Shown here piece by piece: positions 15,771 through 23,909 of a DNA stretch of 64,000 nucleotides. Positions within the stretch are counted from its first letter, which is position 1; each line of letters starts with the position of its first letter. The translations under genes were made by a program, and so were the position numbers. The notes beneath the pieces were generated by a model, which did not search any database, had not been told where the DNA came from, and was given only the letters and a program-made list of their open reading frames with translations. Source of the stretch: Chloroflexota bacterium (GTDB lineage: Bacteria; Chloroflexota; Anaerolineae; Anaerolineales; Villigracilaceae); assembly GCA_016223135.1 (NCBI GenBank), contig JACRPQ010000005.1, forward strand, positions 112,873-176,872. Direction: 5' to 3'.

Positions 15771-17333
15771 TTAGTCCATGTCCTCGACCGCTTCATCATC
15801 AGGTCTGCATCCGGAGGGATATACCGGACGCTCGTTTTGATTTCCCCGGTAAATCCCCGAAAAGAGCGGATGCAGGCACATCTCATCCTGCGGCGCAATG
15901 GCGACCTCATGCTCCACGTTGTATTCGAAATCGCCCTGAATATACACATCCGCCGATTTCAACGGATCCACCCTGCCCACCGCGCCGATTTCCTGCAACA
16001 TGCGCCGAAACTCGTGAATGCCCTCGCCGCCGAAAACCGCTTTCCCATGACGGTTATAGACCCTGTGCAATTCACCCGAATCGAATTTGTGTCCGAGCGC
16101 CGGCAGACAGCGCCGGCAGGTCTCTTCCGCGGTGGGATGCACCAACCGGAACGCGCCGAAGATTTCCTTGACGATTCGCTCCTCCACATGGCGGACGCCG
16201 TTGACAATCCTCCGCTCGCTGAGGGGAAACGGCGGTGTTCCTCCCGTGTCGCCGCTGTTACGAAAGATGGAATTCAACAGCATCAAAAAATGGCGCGGCA
16301 GCAACTGCGTATGCCGCAAAATGTAGGAAATCGTATCCTCCTGAAACCCTGCCGCATTGGTAATCTTGGACGGGAGCACCGCATCGAATAATTTGCGTGC
16401 ATCGGAACGCTTGCCCACTTCCACCGGAAGCAGGCGGTTGAGAAAATCGGGGTAATACAACTCAAGATACAACTTCAAACGCAGAGCGCCTACCAAAATC
16501 AATTCGCCGGCTTTCCACTGCAACTTCAACGCGCGGCGAAAATCCTTGTTCTGATTGGATGAAAAATCCGCCACGCGGCGGTACAACTCGGTCGGCAGGC
16601 AGAAACGGATGTCCACCACATCGCTCGGCTTGTTCATCGAACCGACGTACTTCAACAACCCCCTCAGAGAATGAGACGCCGCTTCCATGTCCAGCCGAAA
16701 ATCCTCCAGCGAATCCATCAAAATCACAAACCTTTTCCCGGCTTTCATCAGGCTGTCTGAAACTGCCGCCTTGACCCCGTCGAACGCCACACGATCGAAC
16801 CGCCGCAAAATCACCAGAATACCCTCGCCGGGATGTTCGCGCGTCGCCTCGCTGAGAACACCTGCCAGTTTCAAAAGCACATCATCCACGCTGACGGCGT
16901 CACGCACCCCCAGCGCCGCCAGATAGGCATTCACCAGATTCAAACGGTCCGCCGGCAAAAACGGCTTGCGTGAAAGTTCCGAAAACACACAAACCCACAA
17001 CATCATTTCCCACAGTTCGGCAAGCGATTCCACATACGCCTCTTTCGCCGCTCTGTGGACCACCATCGTAATTTCCTCAAACACCCTCTGCGCCCGAATT
17101 TCAACGATGAAATCATATTCCCCATTGAAATACACCGTCCGCAAATAAGAGGTCTTGCCCGCGCCCCTGCGCCCCATGATGATGGACGGACGATGACGCA
17201 TACCCTGGTATACCTGGTTATGCGTTTCGAACAACTTCTTCAGCACTTCCCTATCCGCCGTGTCAATGTCAATCGAATCGATCGGACCGAACGGGTCGTC
17301 TGGAGTGATATAACGCTTAAGGAGAGTCTTCAT
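15771..17333 (-). CDS. P-loop ATPase, Sll1717 family
   Basis: The protein has 520 residues. The N-terminus MKTLLKRYITPDDPFGP leads to a Walker A GRRGAGKTS at 54-62. Later blocks include FVILMDSLEDFRLD (Walker B-like, after a hydrophobic strand), FSSNQNKDFRRALKLQWK and ILRHTQLLPRHFLMLLNSI. This matches the Sll1717-type P-loop ATPases, STAND-like NTPases of unknown role often found in accessory regions. GGAGG lies 7 nt before the ATG at 17333; an in-frame start further upstream lacks a ribosome site. The C-terminus (about 420-520) has no domain I recognise. Confidence 0.75.
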   Translation of the reverse strand: MKTLLKRYITPDDPFGPIDSIDIDTADREVLKKLFETHNQVYQGMRHRPSIIMGRRGAGKTSYLRTVYFNGEYDFIVEIRAQRVFEEITMVVHRAAKEAYVESLAELWEMMLWVCVFSELSRKPFLPADRLNLVNAYLAALGVRDAVSVDDVLLKLAGVLSEATREHPGEGILVILRRFDRVAFDGVKAAVSDSLMKAGKRFVILMDSLEDFRLDMEAASHSLRGLLKYVGSMNKPSDVVDIRFCLPTELYRRVADFSSNQNKDFRRALKLQWKAGELILVGALRLKLYLELYYPDFLNRLLPVEVGKRSDARKLFDAVLPSKITNAAGFQEDTISYILRHTQLLPRHFLMLLNSIFRNSGDTGGTPPFPLSERRIVNGVRHVEERIVKEIFGAFRLVHPTAEETCRRCLPALGHKFDSGELHRVYNRHGKAVFGGEGIHEFRRMLQEIGAVGRVDPLKSADVYIQGDFEYNVEHEVAIAPQDEMCLHPLFSGIYRGNQNERPVYPSGCRPDDEAVEDMD

Positions 17334-17459
17334 GGGGTTTCCTCCACTTGCAAAACCTCTTCGTAAAGAGATTATACAACCAAAAGACTCTCTCGCTTCA
17401 CTCTGGACCTTCAACCTCTCCCCCGGAAATCTCCCATCCGCCCCTTACCCTCTACTGTC

Positions 17460-18329
17460 TCACCGCCAGCGCGTGATTCGCTGGGGAATGCGCTCCTCCC
17501 CCAGCTCGGCACAGAACATCTTCAAGCGCGGATGTGCGCCGCGCCATTGCAGGTCGTCCAATTTTTCCGTGAGCGGCACATCTGTGCGCAGTGTGGATAA
17601 CTGCCGGTATAGCAACGCATCCTTGTAATTCTGTTGAAGGTTCTCTACAAGCGTGGTTGCCCGTCCCAACGCAAGCGGGAGTTTCTTTGCCTCTTTCGGA
17701 ATGGACTCGATATGTTTGAATTTCGCCAACACTGTGGAAGTGGACTTCGCCCCCCAGCCCCGAATCCCCGGATAGCCATCCGCCGAGTCACCAACGAGGG
17801 CAAGATAATCGGGGATCGATTCGGGAGGGACGCCGAACTTCTCGATAACGCCCTGCTCATTCAACACAACCTCGCGGCGGCGATCCCAACAGACAACGCG
17901 GTCGCCATCCACCATCTGCGCCAAATCCTTGTCCACCGAACAGATAACGATCTGCTCAATTGATTTGACCTTTTTGAATTTTGCAACCGCCGCGGCAATG
18001 GCATCATCCGCCTCGAATTCGACCATGGACCAAACCGTCAGCCCGAGAGCGGCGGCAGCCTCCTCCGCAAGCCCAAATTGGGCAAGCAGGTTCGGGTCCA
18101 CGCCGGAAGCGGTTTTATAGCCGGGATAAAGGTCGTTCCGAAAGGACTCGATCACATGATCAAAAGCGACCGCAACATGCGTCACATTGGGATCAGAGAG
18201 AAGCAAAAGCATGCTTCGCAGAAATCCCAGCGTGGCGCCCACTTCGCGCCCATCGGGAGCCTTCTTGGGCGGCGCGCCGAAATGCGCGCGAAAGAGTTCG
18301 TAGGTGCCGTCAACGAGGTGGAGTTTCAT
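17460..18329 (-). CDS. 5'-3' exonuclease / flap endonuclease-like protein
   Basis: The protein has 289 residues. It has the N-terminal acidic block LVDGTYELFRAHF, AFDHVIESFRNDLYPGYK, the metal cluster EFEADDAIAA and SVDKDLAQMV, and an H3TH module with DYLALVGDSADGYPGIRGWGAKS. This is the 5'-nuclease domain of Pol I/T5 FEN type without a polymerase, so it probably removes RNA primers or flaps. It ends ten bases after the preceding DUF1801 gene's reading start region in the same minus-strand run; a separate polA is not in this window. Confidence 0.88.
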   Translation of the reverse strand: MKLHLVDGTYELFRAHFGAPPKKAPDGREVGATLGFLRSMLLLLSDPNVTHVAVAFDHVIESFRNDLYPGYKTASGVDPNLLAQFGLAEEAAAALGLTVWSMVEFEADDAIAAAVAKFKKVKSIEQIVICSVDKDLAQMVDGDRVVCWDRRREVVLNEQGVIEKFGVPPESIPDYLALVGDSADGYPGIRGWGAKSTSTVLAKFKHIESIPKEAKKLPLALGRATTLVENLQQNYKDALLYRQLSTLRTDVPLTEKLDDLQWRGAHPRLKMFCAELGEERIPQRITRWR

Positions 18330-18339
18330 CTGTCGATCT

Positions 18340-18786
18340 TCAACCCACAGCCTTCTTCACAAGTGCAATGATTTTTTTCTCCTCGGCGGGTGTCAACTTG
18401 ACCAGGGCAAAGGAGGCAGCCCACATGTTGCCATCGTCGAGTTTTGCATCGTGTTGAAAACCAAACGTCGCATACCTCGTGTTGAACTTGCTCGCCGCCT
18501 GAAAGAAGCAAATGACCTTGCCGTCTTTGTTGGCATACGCAGGCATGCCGTACCAGGTCTTCGGCATGAGACTCGGCGCGGCGGCGGTGATAATCTCGTG
18601 CAGGCGTTTCGCCATCGAGCGATCGGGTTCTTTCATTTTGGAAATCGCTTCAAGGGCGGCTTTTTCCATCTCTTCCCTGCTGGTGGCGGCTTTTCTTTCT
18701 TTGAGGGTCTCTTTCAGGGCGGCTCGTTCCTCGGCAGAGAGTCCCTTGGATGGAGTGGATTTTTTCGTGCTTGATTTGGAAGTCAT
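18340..18786 (-). CDS. DUF1801-domain protein with basic N-terminus
   Basis: The protein has 148 residues. Residues 1-50 are Lys/Ser/Glu-rich (KSSTKKSTPSKGLSAEERA). The domain proper has LHEIITAAAPSLMPKTWYGMPAYANKDGKVICFFQ and ends FALVKLTPAEEKKIIALVKKA. This is the YdhG/DUF1801 fold related to frataxin-like iron chaperones; the biochemical role is unproven. It is 10 bp upstream of the exonuclease gene and probably co-transcribed. A second, shorter DUF1801 gene lies at 20031-20405. Confidence 0.82.
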   Translation of the reverse strand: MTSKSSTKKSTPSKGLSAEERAALKETLKERKAATSREEMEKAALEAISKMKEPDRSMAKRLHEIITAAAPSLMPKTWYGMPAYANKDGKVICFFQAASKFNTRYATFGFQHDAKLDDGNMWAASFALVKLTPAEEKKIIALVKKAVG

Positions 18787-18888
18787 GGCAATCTCCTTCT
18801 ACAAGTTGCGAATTACTTTACCGGTATACGCCTGTGCAAGTCGGCGACAATGATAGCATGGCGGACATTGCATACCGCTCTGTGTCCG

Positions 18889-19482
18889 TCAACTGCCGGT
18901 TGCGAGCGCGCCCGCGCGCTCATAATTGACGATGATGACGCCTTTCGATGTAACTTCGCTTTCCGTCACCTTGAACGCCGCGGGGATTGTGCCATCGGCA
19001 AACAAGCGTTTCCCGCCGCCCAACGTGATTGGGTAGATCATCAACCAGAACACATCCACCAAGTCGTGCCGGAGAAGCGTCTGAAGGAGATTGCCGCTGC
19101 CCCAAACGTGCAAATCGGGACCCGGCTGCTGTTTGAGTGCAGCGACTTTTTCTGCAACATCTCCGCTCAAAAACACCGAAGGCTGCCATTCGCTGGAAGT
19201 CCTGCTGTTCGAGGCGACGTACTTGGTCGCTGTGTTGACGCCCGGCCATATATCTGCATGTTGGGACCAGTACGGCTCCCAAATTTCAAAAGTTGTGCGC
19301 CCTAACAACAAGTCAAACGGCAGATTCATCTGCCTTCTTAGCAGCGTTCCAAGCGCCGCATCGGAATAGGGCGCGATCCAGCCGCCCTGCGCGAATCCGC
19401 CGCTGGTATCTTCGTCCGCTCCGCCTGGGGCTTGGATGATGCCGTCAATGGAGATGTGCTCAAGCACAACAACTTTTCTCAC
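18889..19482 (-). CDS. Dihydrofolate reductase-like (RibD C-terminal) protein
   Basis: The protein has 197 residues. It begins [21 protein letters not shown], then has [35 protein letters not shown] and [14 protein letters not shown]. This is the DHFR/RibD-C family (YyaP/YwjB-like), NADPH-binding proteins that are usually not the essential folate enzyme. It overlaps the VOC gene by 4 nt (ATGA), fixing the start. Substrate unknown. Confidence 0.9.
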   Translation of the reverse strand: MRKVVVLEHISIDGIIQAPGGADEDTSGGFAQGGWIAPYSDAALGTLLRRQMNLPFDLLLGRTTFEIWEPYWSQHADIWPGVNTATKYVASNSRTSSEWQPSVFLSGDVAEKVAALKQQPGPDLHVWGSGNLLQTLLRHDLVDVFWLMIYPITLGGGKRLFADGTIPAAFKVTESEVTSKGVIIVNYERAGALATGS

Positions 19483-19994
19483 GACGCGCCTCCCTCATAC
19501 GCCTTCTGCAAATCTGCCACGATGATTTTCTTCATCTTGAGCATGGCGTTGATGACCCGCTTCGACTTGAGCGGCTCCGTGTTGCTCATCAATTCACCCA
19601 ATTGTTTTGGGATGATCTGCCACGAAAGACCGAACCTGTCCTTGCACCAGCCGCATTGCTCAGATTCGGGAACAGCCGACAGTTTGCTCCAGAAGTAATC
19701 CACCTCTTTCTGGTCTTCGCATTCCACATAGAGAGAAATCGCTTCGTTGAATTGGAAGACCGGTCCGCCGTCGAGCGCCATAAAGCGCTGTCCCGCAAGT
19801 TCAAAAATGCCGGTAATGACCTTGCCTTCCATGGCTTCTGCGCCGGGCGCATCCATGCCTTTTTCGTAGCGGGTGATACTGACGATTCTGGACTCTTGCT
19901 TTTTGTACGGCGCGCCGTTGAACGTATCCACGTAGAAGTTCATCGCCTCTTCGCATTGTGTGTCGAACCATAGGGATGGAATAATCTTGTTCAT
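19479..19994 (-). CDS. VOC-family protein (PhnB-like)
   Basis: The protein has 171 residues. It starts [20 protein letters not shown], the typical opening of PhnB/3-demethylubiquinone methyltransferase-like VOC proteins. It continues [29 protein letters not shown] and [14 protein letters not shown]. The family has the glyoxalase/bleomycin-resistance fold, and members of this branch have no settled reaction. The C-terminal tail [20 protein letters not shown] is standard. It is coupled to the DHFR-like gene by an ATGA overlap, and AAGGAGA lies before the ATG. Confidence 0.9.
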   Translation of the reverse strand: MNKIIPSLWFDTQCEEAMNFYVDTFNGAPYKKQESRIVSITRYEKGMDAPGAEAMEGKVITGIFELAGQRFMALDGGPVFQFNEAISLYVECEDQKEVDYFWSKLSAVPESEQCGWCKDRFGLSWQIIPKQLGELMSNTEPLKSKRVINAMLKMKKIIVADLQKAYEGGAS

Positions 19995-20030
19995 TTCTAA
20001 AATTCTCCTTGAGACGCAGCCAACGCAATC

Positions 20031-20405
20031 TTATGATTTTCTTCCAGCCCGCTTTTTGTTTTCTGCCACATGCAGTCTGACGACTTTCTCGATCAACTTT
20101 AGAGGCAGCGATTCGTCGAGCGGGAATTTCAATGTACCTTTGCCGTCCACATATCTGGATATTTCCTGCCTGAACGCCTCATCCCCCGCCGGAAGCGGAT
20201 ACAACGACACATGCCTTTTCCACCCCGCAAAATAGACCAAATTCCTGCCGTTCAATTCGAACGCCGCAATCTGGTAACTGATTTTTTCCTTTGCGGCTGG
20301 CGCAATCCTCTTTATTGCCGCACGAATTGTCTGCAAGCGTTCATGCGTCTCTTTGGGGCAGGCAGCGATGTATTCGTCAATGGATTGAAAGCGGGTCTTT
20401 GCCAT
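20031..20405 (-). CDS. DUF1801 iron-chaperone-like protein
   Basis: The protein has 124 residues. The pattern FQSIDEYIAACPKETHERLQTIR, EKISYQIAAFELNGRNLVYFAGWKRHVSLYP and GKGTLKFPLDESLPLKLI is a clear YdhG/DUF1801 match. The start at 20405 has GAGGAG 6 nt upstream; a longer in-frame start adds only 11 residues. It is 36 bp upstream of the VOC gene and likely belongs to the same transcript. Confidence 0.88.
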   Translation of the reverse strand: MAKTRFQSIDEYIAACPKETHERLQTIRAAIKRIAPAAKEKISYQIAAFELNGRNLVYFAGWKRHVSLYPLPAGDEAFRQEISRYVDGKGTLKFPLDESLPLKLIEKVVRLHVAENKKRAGRKS

Positions 20406-20506
20406 GAATGCTCCTCTGGCGAACGCTTTTGCCCCCATCCGGATAACAACGGTTTGATTTTAGAACACGCGTTCTCTTTTGTCAATGACGATATTGATTT
20501 GCATGC

Positions 20507-21319
20507 CTATCCCTTGAAGCGCGGATACGACCCCAGCACGCGCAGGGTCACGGCATATTCCCCCAAATGGTCGAGCGCGCGTTTTGAAACCTCCTCCTGC
20601 GCCGAGCCGATGAAATCAACATAAAAGAGATACTCCCACGGCTTGCCCTGCAAGGGACGCGATTCGATTTTCGTCAGGTCAATATCGCGCAGGGCGAATA
20701 CGCTCAACGCCTTGAACAACGCCCCCGGCTGGTTTTTCAACGTAAACACGATGGACGTTTTCGCTTCGCTCTTCGGGACAACTGCTTCACGCTCCACAGC
20801 GAGAAAACGCGTATAGTTTTCCGGGTTGTCTTCGATGCCCTCTTCGAGAATCTGCATCCCGTACAATTCCGCCGCCCGCCGCGAAGCGATCGCCGCCGTA
20901 TCCTTTGCCCCCGACTCCTTGAGCATTTTCACGCTCCCCGCCGTGTCATAGACCTGCTCCGCTTTGATGCCATGACCTCGCAAGTAGCCGGCGCACTGCC
21001 CCAGCGCCTGCGGATGACTGATGGCTTTGCGGATGTCATCCTTTTTCACGCCGGGCAGGGCAATCAGGCAATGCCGCACACGGAGGAGATACTCCCCCAC
21101 GATGTGCAGGTCATGACGCAGGAGCAGGTCGTAGTTCTGATGAATGCTCCCTGCCAGAGAATTTTCGATGGGAATCAACGCTGAATCGGCAGTTCCTGAA
21201 ACAACCGCCTCGAACGCTGCATCGAAAGTCTCACACGGGACGGTTTCCACCTTGCCGTAGTATTCGAAGATTGCCTGCTCGCTGTATGCGCCCGGCTCGC
21301 CTTGGAAGGATACTTTCAT
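20507..21319 (-). CDS. pheA: Prephenate dehydratase with ACT domain
   Basis: The protein has 270 residues. It begins MKVSFQGEPGAYSEQAIFEY, then has ALIPIENSLAGSIHQNYDLL, the catalytic Thr in NYTRFLAV, and an ACT domain (SIVFTLKNQPGALFKALSVFA, KIESRPLQGKPWEYLFYVDF). It converts prephenate to phenylpyruvate and is likely feedback-inhibited by phenylalanine through the ESRP motif of the ACT domain. The start at 21319 forms an ATGA overlap with the aminotransferase stop, so dehydratase and aminotransferase form a phenylalanine-related pair. Confidence 0.95.
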   Translation of the reverse strand: MKVSFQGEPGAYSEQAIFEYYGKVETVPCETFDAAFEAVVSGTADSALIPIENSLAGSIHQNYDLLLRHDLHIVGEYLLRVRHCLIALPGVKKDDIRKAISHPQALGQCAGYLRGHGIKAEQVYDTAGSVKMLKESGAKDTAAIASRRAAELYGMQILEEGIEDNPENYTRFLAVEREAVVPKSEAKTSIVFTLKNQPGALFKALSVFALRDIDLTKIESRPLQGKPWEYLFYVDFIGSAQEEVSKRALDHLGEYAVTLRVLGSYPRFKG

Positions 21320-22524
21320 AGTCTCTCTGTTTCTCCTCTTACCGTTGACCGTCCTTCCGCCCACTCCACAATTTTCCTAAATCCCGCCTCCACCTCCTCG
21401 TCTGAAGCGGCAATCGTCATGCGGACGAAACCTTCGCCGTATTTGCCAAACGCCGAGCCGGGGACGAGCGCCACGCCCGCTTCTTCCAGCAGCCTCTCGC
21501 AGACTTCGGCAGAGGTCATCTGCAAGGGGCGAATATCAAGAAAGAAGTAAAACGCTCCCTGGGGCGGGGTGACGATGACCTTCTCGCACTCCAACTCATG
21601 CGCGAGGCGCAGCACGAGGTCACGGCGGCGGGCATAGGCGGCGCGCATCTCGGCGGTGACTTGCTGGATTTCAGGGTCGGTTAGGGCGAAGGCGGCGGCT
21701 TTTTGGATGAACGGCGCGACACAGGTGATGGAGTTTTGCCCGGCTTTCAAGGCATTCTCGATGACACGCGCGGGCGCGGCGAGGAAACCGACCCGCCAGC
21801 CGGTCATCGCGTAGGACTTGGAGAGGCTGTTGACGAGAAGCGTCCGCTCCTTTGCGCCGTCGAATGCCGCAGCGCAGGTTGGACGTTCGCCATAGTACAG
21901 GCTTCCATAGACTTCGTCGCTGACAATCCACAGGTCGTGTTCTTTGGCGAAGTCTTGCAGTTGCTGCAGGTATTCGCGTGTGGGATACGCTCCGGTTGGG
22001 TTGGAGGGGTAGTTGAGGACGATGGCGCGCGTTCGAGGAGTCAACGCTTTCAGCCAGGAGTCGAATGGGGGGATGAATCCAGCCTCGGGCGGGGCAGGGA
22101 CGCGGATCACATTCCCGCGCAGCATGGCAGCCATGTTTTCGTGAGTCGCCCAGGAAGGGTCGGGAATCAGCACGTCATCCCCGGGGTTGAGGATGGATTG
22201 CATCGCCAGGTAGTAGGCGTGGATGCCGCCATGTGTGACGATGATTTCGGAGGCGGGGTCATACGTCACGCCTTCGTCGCGCTGGAGTTTGGCGGCGATG
22301 GCGCGGCGCAGTTCGAGCGTGCCGATGGCGGGGGCATAATGCGTGAGCCCAGCGCGCATGGCTTGCAGGGCGGCTTCGATGATGGCGGGATGCGTGCTGA
22401 AATCGGGGTCGCCGACTTGCAAGCCGATGAGGGCGCGCCCGCTGGCTTTGAGTGCGTTGATGCGGTCGGAGAGGGAGACGGTGGCAGATTGGCGAACGAG
22501 GTCGAATTGCTGGTTGAGGCGCAT
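21316..22524 (-). CDS. Class I pyridoxal-phosphate aminotransferase
   Basis: The protein has 402 residues. It has LQVGDPDFSTHPAIIEAAL, THGGIHAYYLAMQSILNPGD, the substrate-binding NYPSNPTGAYPTR, SDEVYGSLYY and the PLP lysine in SLSKSYAMTGWRVGF (Lys about 236). This is the aspartate/aromatic aminotransferase Ia family. Its coupling to pheA suggests it aminates phenylpyruvate or prephenate, though aspartate is equally possible from sequence. The ATG at 22524 was favoured by an AGGA 7 nt upstream; an alternative start 15 nt earlier exists. Confidence 0.9.
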   Translation of the reverse strand: MRLNQQFDLVRQSATVSLSDRINALKASGRALIGLQVGDPDFSTHPAIIEAALQAMRAGLTHYAPAIGTLELRRAIAAKLQRDEGVTYDPASEIIVTHGGIHAYYLAMQSILNPGDDVLIPDPSWATHENMAAMLRGNVIRVPAPPEAGFIPPFDSWLKALTPRTRAIVLNYPSNPTGAYPTREYLQQLQDFAKEHDLWIVSDEVYGSLYYGERPTCAAAFDGAKERTLLVNSLSKSYAMTGWRVGFLAAPARVIENALKAGQNSITCVAPFIQKAAAFALTDPEIQQVTAEMRAAYARRRDLVLRLAHELECEKVIVTPPQGAFYFFLDIRPLQMTSAEVCERLLEEAGVALVPGSAFGKYGEGFVRMTIAASDEEVEAGFRKIVEWAEGRSTVRGETERL

Positions 22525-22612
22525 GGCTGGTTCCTGCATGAAATTTCCGCATTATACCTTGCAACGGAGAACGAAAACGCCCTCCAAACAGAGGGCGTTG
22601 GTATAATGCGTG

Positions 22613-22695
22613 TGCCGAAGGAGGGAATCGAACCCTCATTCCCGGAGGGAACACGATTTTGAGTCGTGCGCGTCTGCCTATTCCGCCACTTCGGC
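22613..22695 (-). tRNA. trnL: tRNA-Leu (CAA anticodon)
   Basis: An 83-nt class II tRNA. The acceptor GCCGAAG pairs with CTTCGGC. The anticodon stem CACGA/TCGTG encloses the loop CTCAAAA, so the anticodon is CAA, reading UUG. A long variable arm (TTCCCTCCGGGAA) and T-loop GGTTCGATTCC are present. CCA is not encoded. A promoter lies just upstream on the minus strand. Confidence 0.96.
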
Positions 22696-22708
22696 TTGTG
22701 CGCTGGCA

Positions 22709-22736
22709 AGTATACCACTCTAAAAGCGAAGGTCAA
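22709..22736 (-). promoter_or_regulatory. Promoter of tRNA-Leu
   Basis: On the minus strand TTGACC (22736-22731) is spaced 16 bp from TATACT (22714-22709). The start would fall a few bases before the mature tRNA. The same 46 bp must also hold whatever drives ychF on the other strand. Confidence 0.6.
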
Positions 22737-22741
22737 GATAG

Positions 22742-23800
22742 ATGAAACTCGGAATTATCGGACTGCCCCAATCGGGGAAAACCACCATTTTCAACGCGCT
22801 GACGCGCGGCAACGCGCCGACCACCGCCTCAGCCGGACGATTTGAAGTCCACACCTCTGTGGTGGACGTGCCTGACGAGCGCGTGACCAAACTCTCGGAG
22901 ATGTTCAAACCGCGCAAGACGATTTACGCCAAGGTGACATACGCGGACATTGCCGGACTGGAGGCTGGGGCTGCCAAAAGCGGCATTTCAGGACAACTGT
23001 TGAATCAACTTGCCCAAATGGACGGCTTTATCCTCGTCATCCGCTGTTTCGAGAGCGATCTGGTAATGCATCCCAATGGGAGCGTGGACCCCAAGCGGGA
23101 TGTGGAATCGATGCTGGGGGAACTGCTGTTGAACGACCTGGTCGCCGTCGAACGCAAACTGGAACGTCTCCACGAGGAGCGGCGCAAGGGCGGCACCGAT
23201 AAAGCCTTGAATGAACGCCAGACCGTCCTGTTCAACCGTTTGCATGAAGCATTGAATGACAACATTCCCCTCCGCAAGCTGGAGTACAGCCCGGAGGAAC
23301 AGAAAGAACTCGCCTCCTACGGTCTGTTGACGCGCAAGCCCGTGCTGGTGGTCTTCAACCTGGGCGAGGGACAATCTGCGCCGCAAATGGAATTGGACGT
23401 GCCGTCCGTTGCGTTGATGGGCAAACTCGAAATGGAAATGGCGCAACTCTCTCCCGAAGACGCCGCGATGTTCATGGAGGAATACGGCATCAAGGAACTC
23501 AGCCTGAACAAGATGATCAAACTTTCATACGATTTGCTTCAGGTGCAGGTGTTCTTCACCGTGGGCGAGGACGAGGTGCGCGCATGGGAGACGCGAAGAG
23601 GCGCGACGGCGCAGGAAGCGGCTGGAGAGATTCACACCGACCTGATGCGCGGATTCGTGCGGGCGGAGGTGGTGGCTTACGAGGACCTCATCAGCCTGGG
23701 GTCCATGGCGGAGGCGAAGGCAAAGGGCAAGTTCCGCCTGGAGGGCAAGGATTACATCGTCAAGGATGGGGATATTGTCCACATTCGGTCCAGTCTATAA
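22742..23800 (+). CDS. ychF: Redox-regulated ATPase YchF (Obg-family)
   Basis: The protein has 352 residues. G1 is GLPQSGKTTIFNALT. The switch region YADIAGLEAGAAKSGISGQLLNQLAQMD shows the Obg-like pattern. The usual NKxD of GTPases is replaced by NLGE, as in YchF/OLA1 proteins that prefer ATP. A C-terminal TGS domain (FFTVGEDEVRAWETRRGATAQEAAG to LEGKDYIVKDGDIVHI) is complete. YchF binds ribosomes and affects translation and oxidative stress responses. Only a weak AAGG-type ribosome site is seen before the ATG. Confidence 0.95.
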   Translation: MKLGIIGLPQSGKTTIFNALTRGNAPTTASAGRFEVHTSVVDVPDERVTKLSEMFKPRKTIYAKVTYADIAGLEAGAAKSGISGQLLNQLAQMDGFILVIRCFESDLVMHPNGSVDPKRDVESMLGELLLNDLVAVERKLERLHEERRKGGTDKALNERQTVLFNRLHEALNDNIPLRKLEYSPEEQKELASYGLLTRKPVLVVFNLGEGQSAPQMELDVPSVALMGKLEMEMAQLSPEDAAMFMEEYGIKELSLNKMIKLSYDLLQVQVFFTVGEDEVRAWETRRGATAQEAAGEIHTDLMRGFVRAEVVAYEDLISLGSMAEAKAKGKFRLEGKDYIVKDGDIVHIRSSL

Positions 23801-23803
23801 TAT

Positions 23804-23884
23804 GTCATTGTGATCCGTGGCGCGATATTCCTATCGCGTTTGGGTTGCGGCTTGAAAGCCGCACTACAGCCTTATCACAATGAC
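23804..23884. repeat. Palindromic element between ychF and pepF
   Basis: The 11-bp perfect inverted repeat GTCATTGTGAT / ATCACAATGAC bounds 81 bp. Inside are the hairpins GCGATATTCCTATCGC and TGCGGCTTGAAAGCCGCA. It may act as a terminator for ychF, but no T-run follows. Confidence 0.7.
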
Positions 23885-23909
23885 GGAACCAAAAAGGAGA
23901 CATCAAGAC

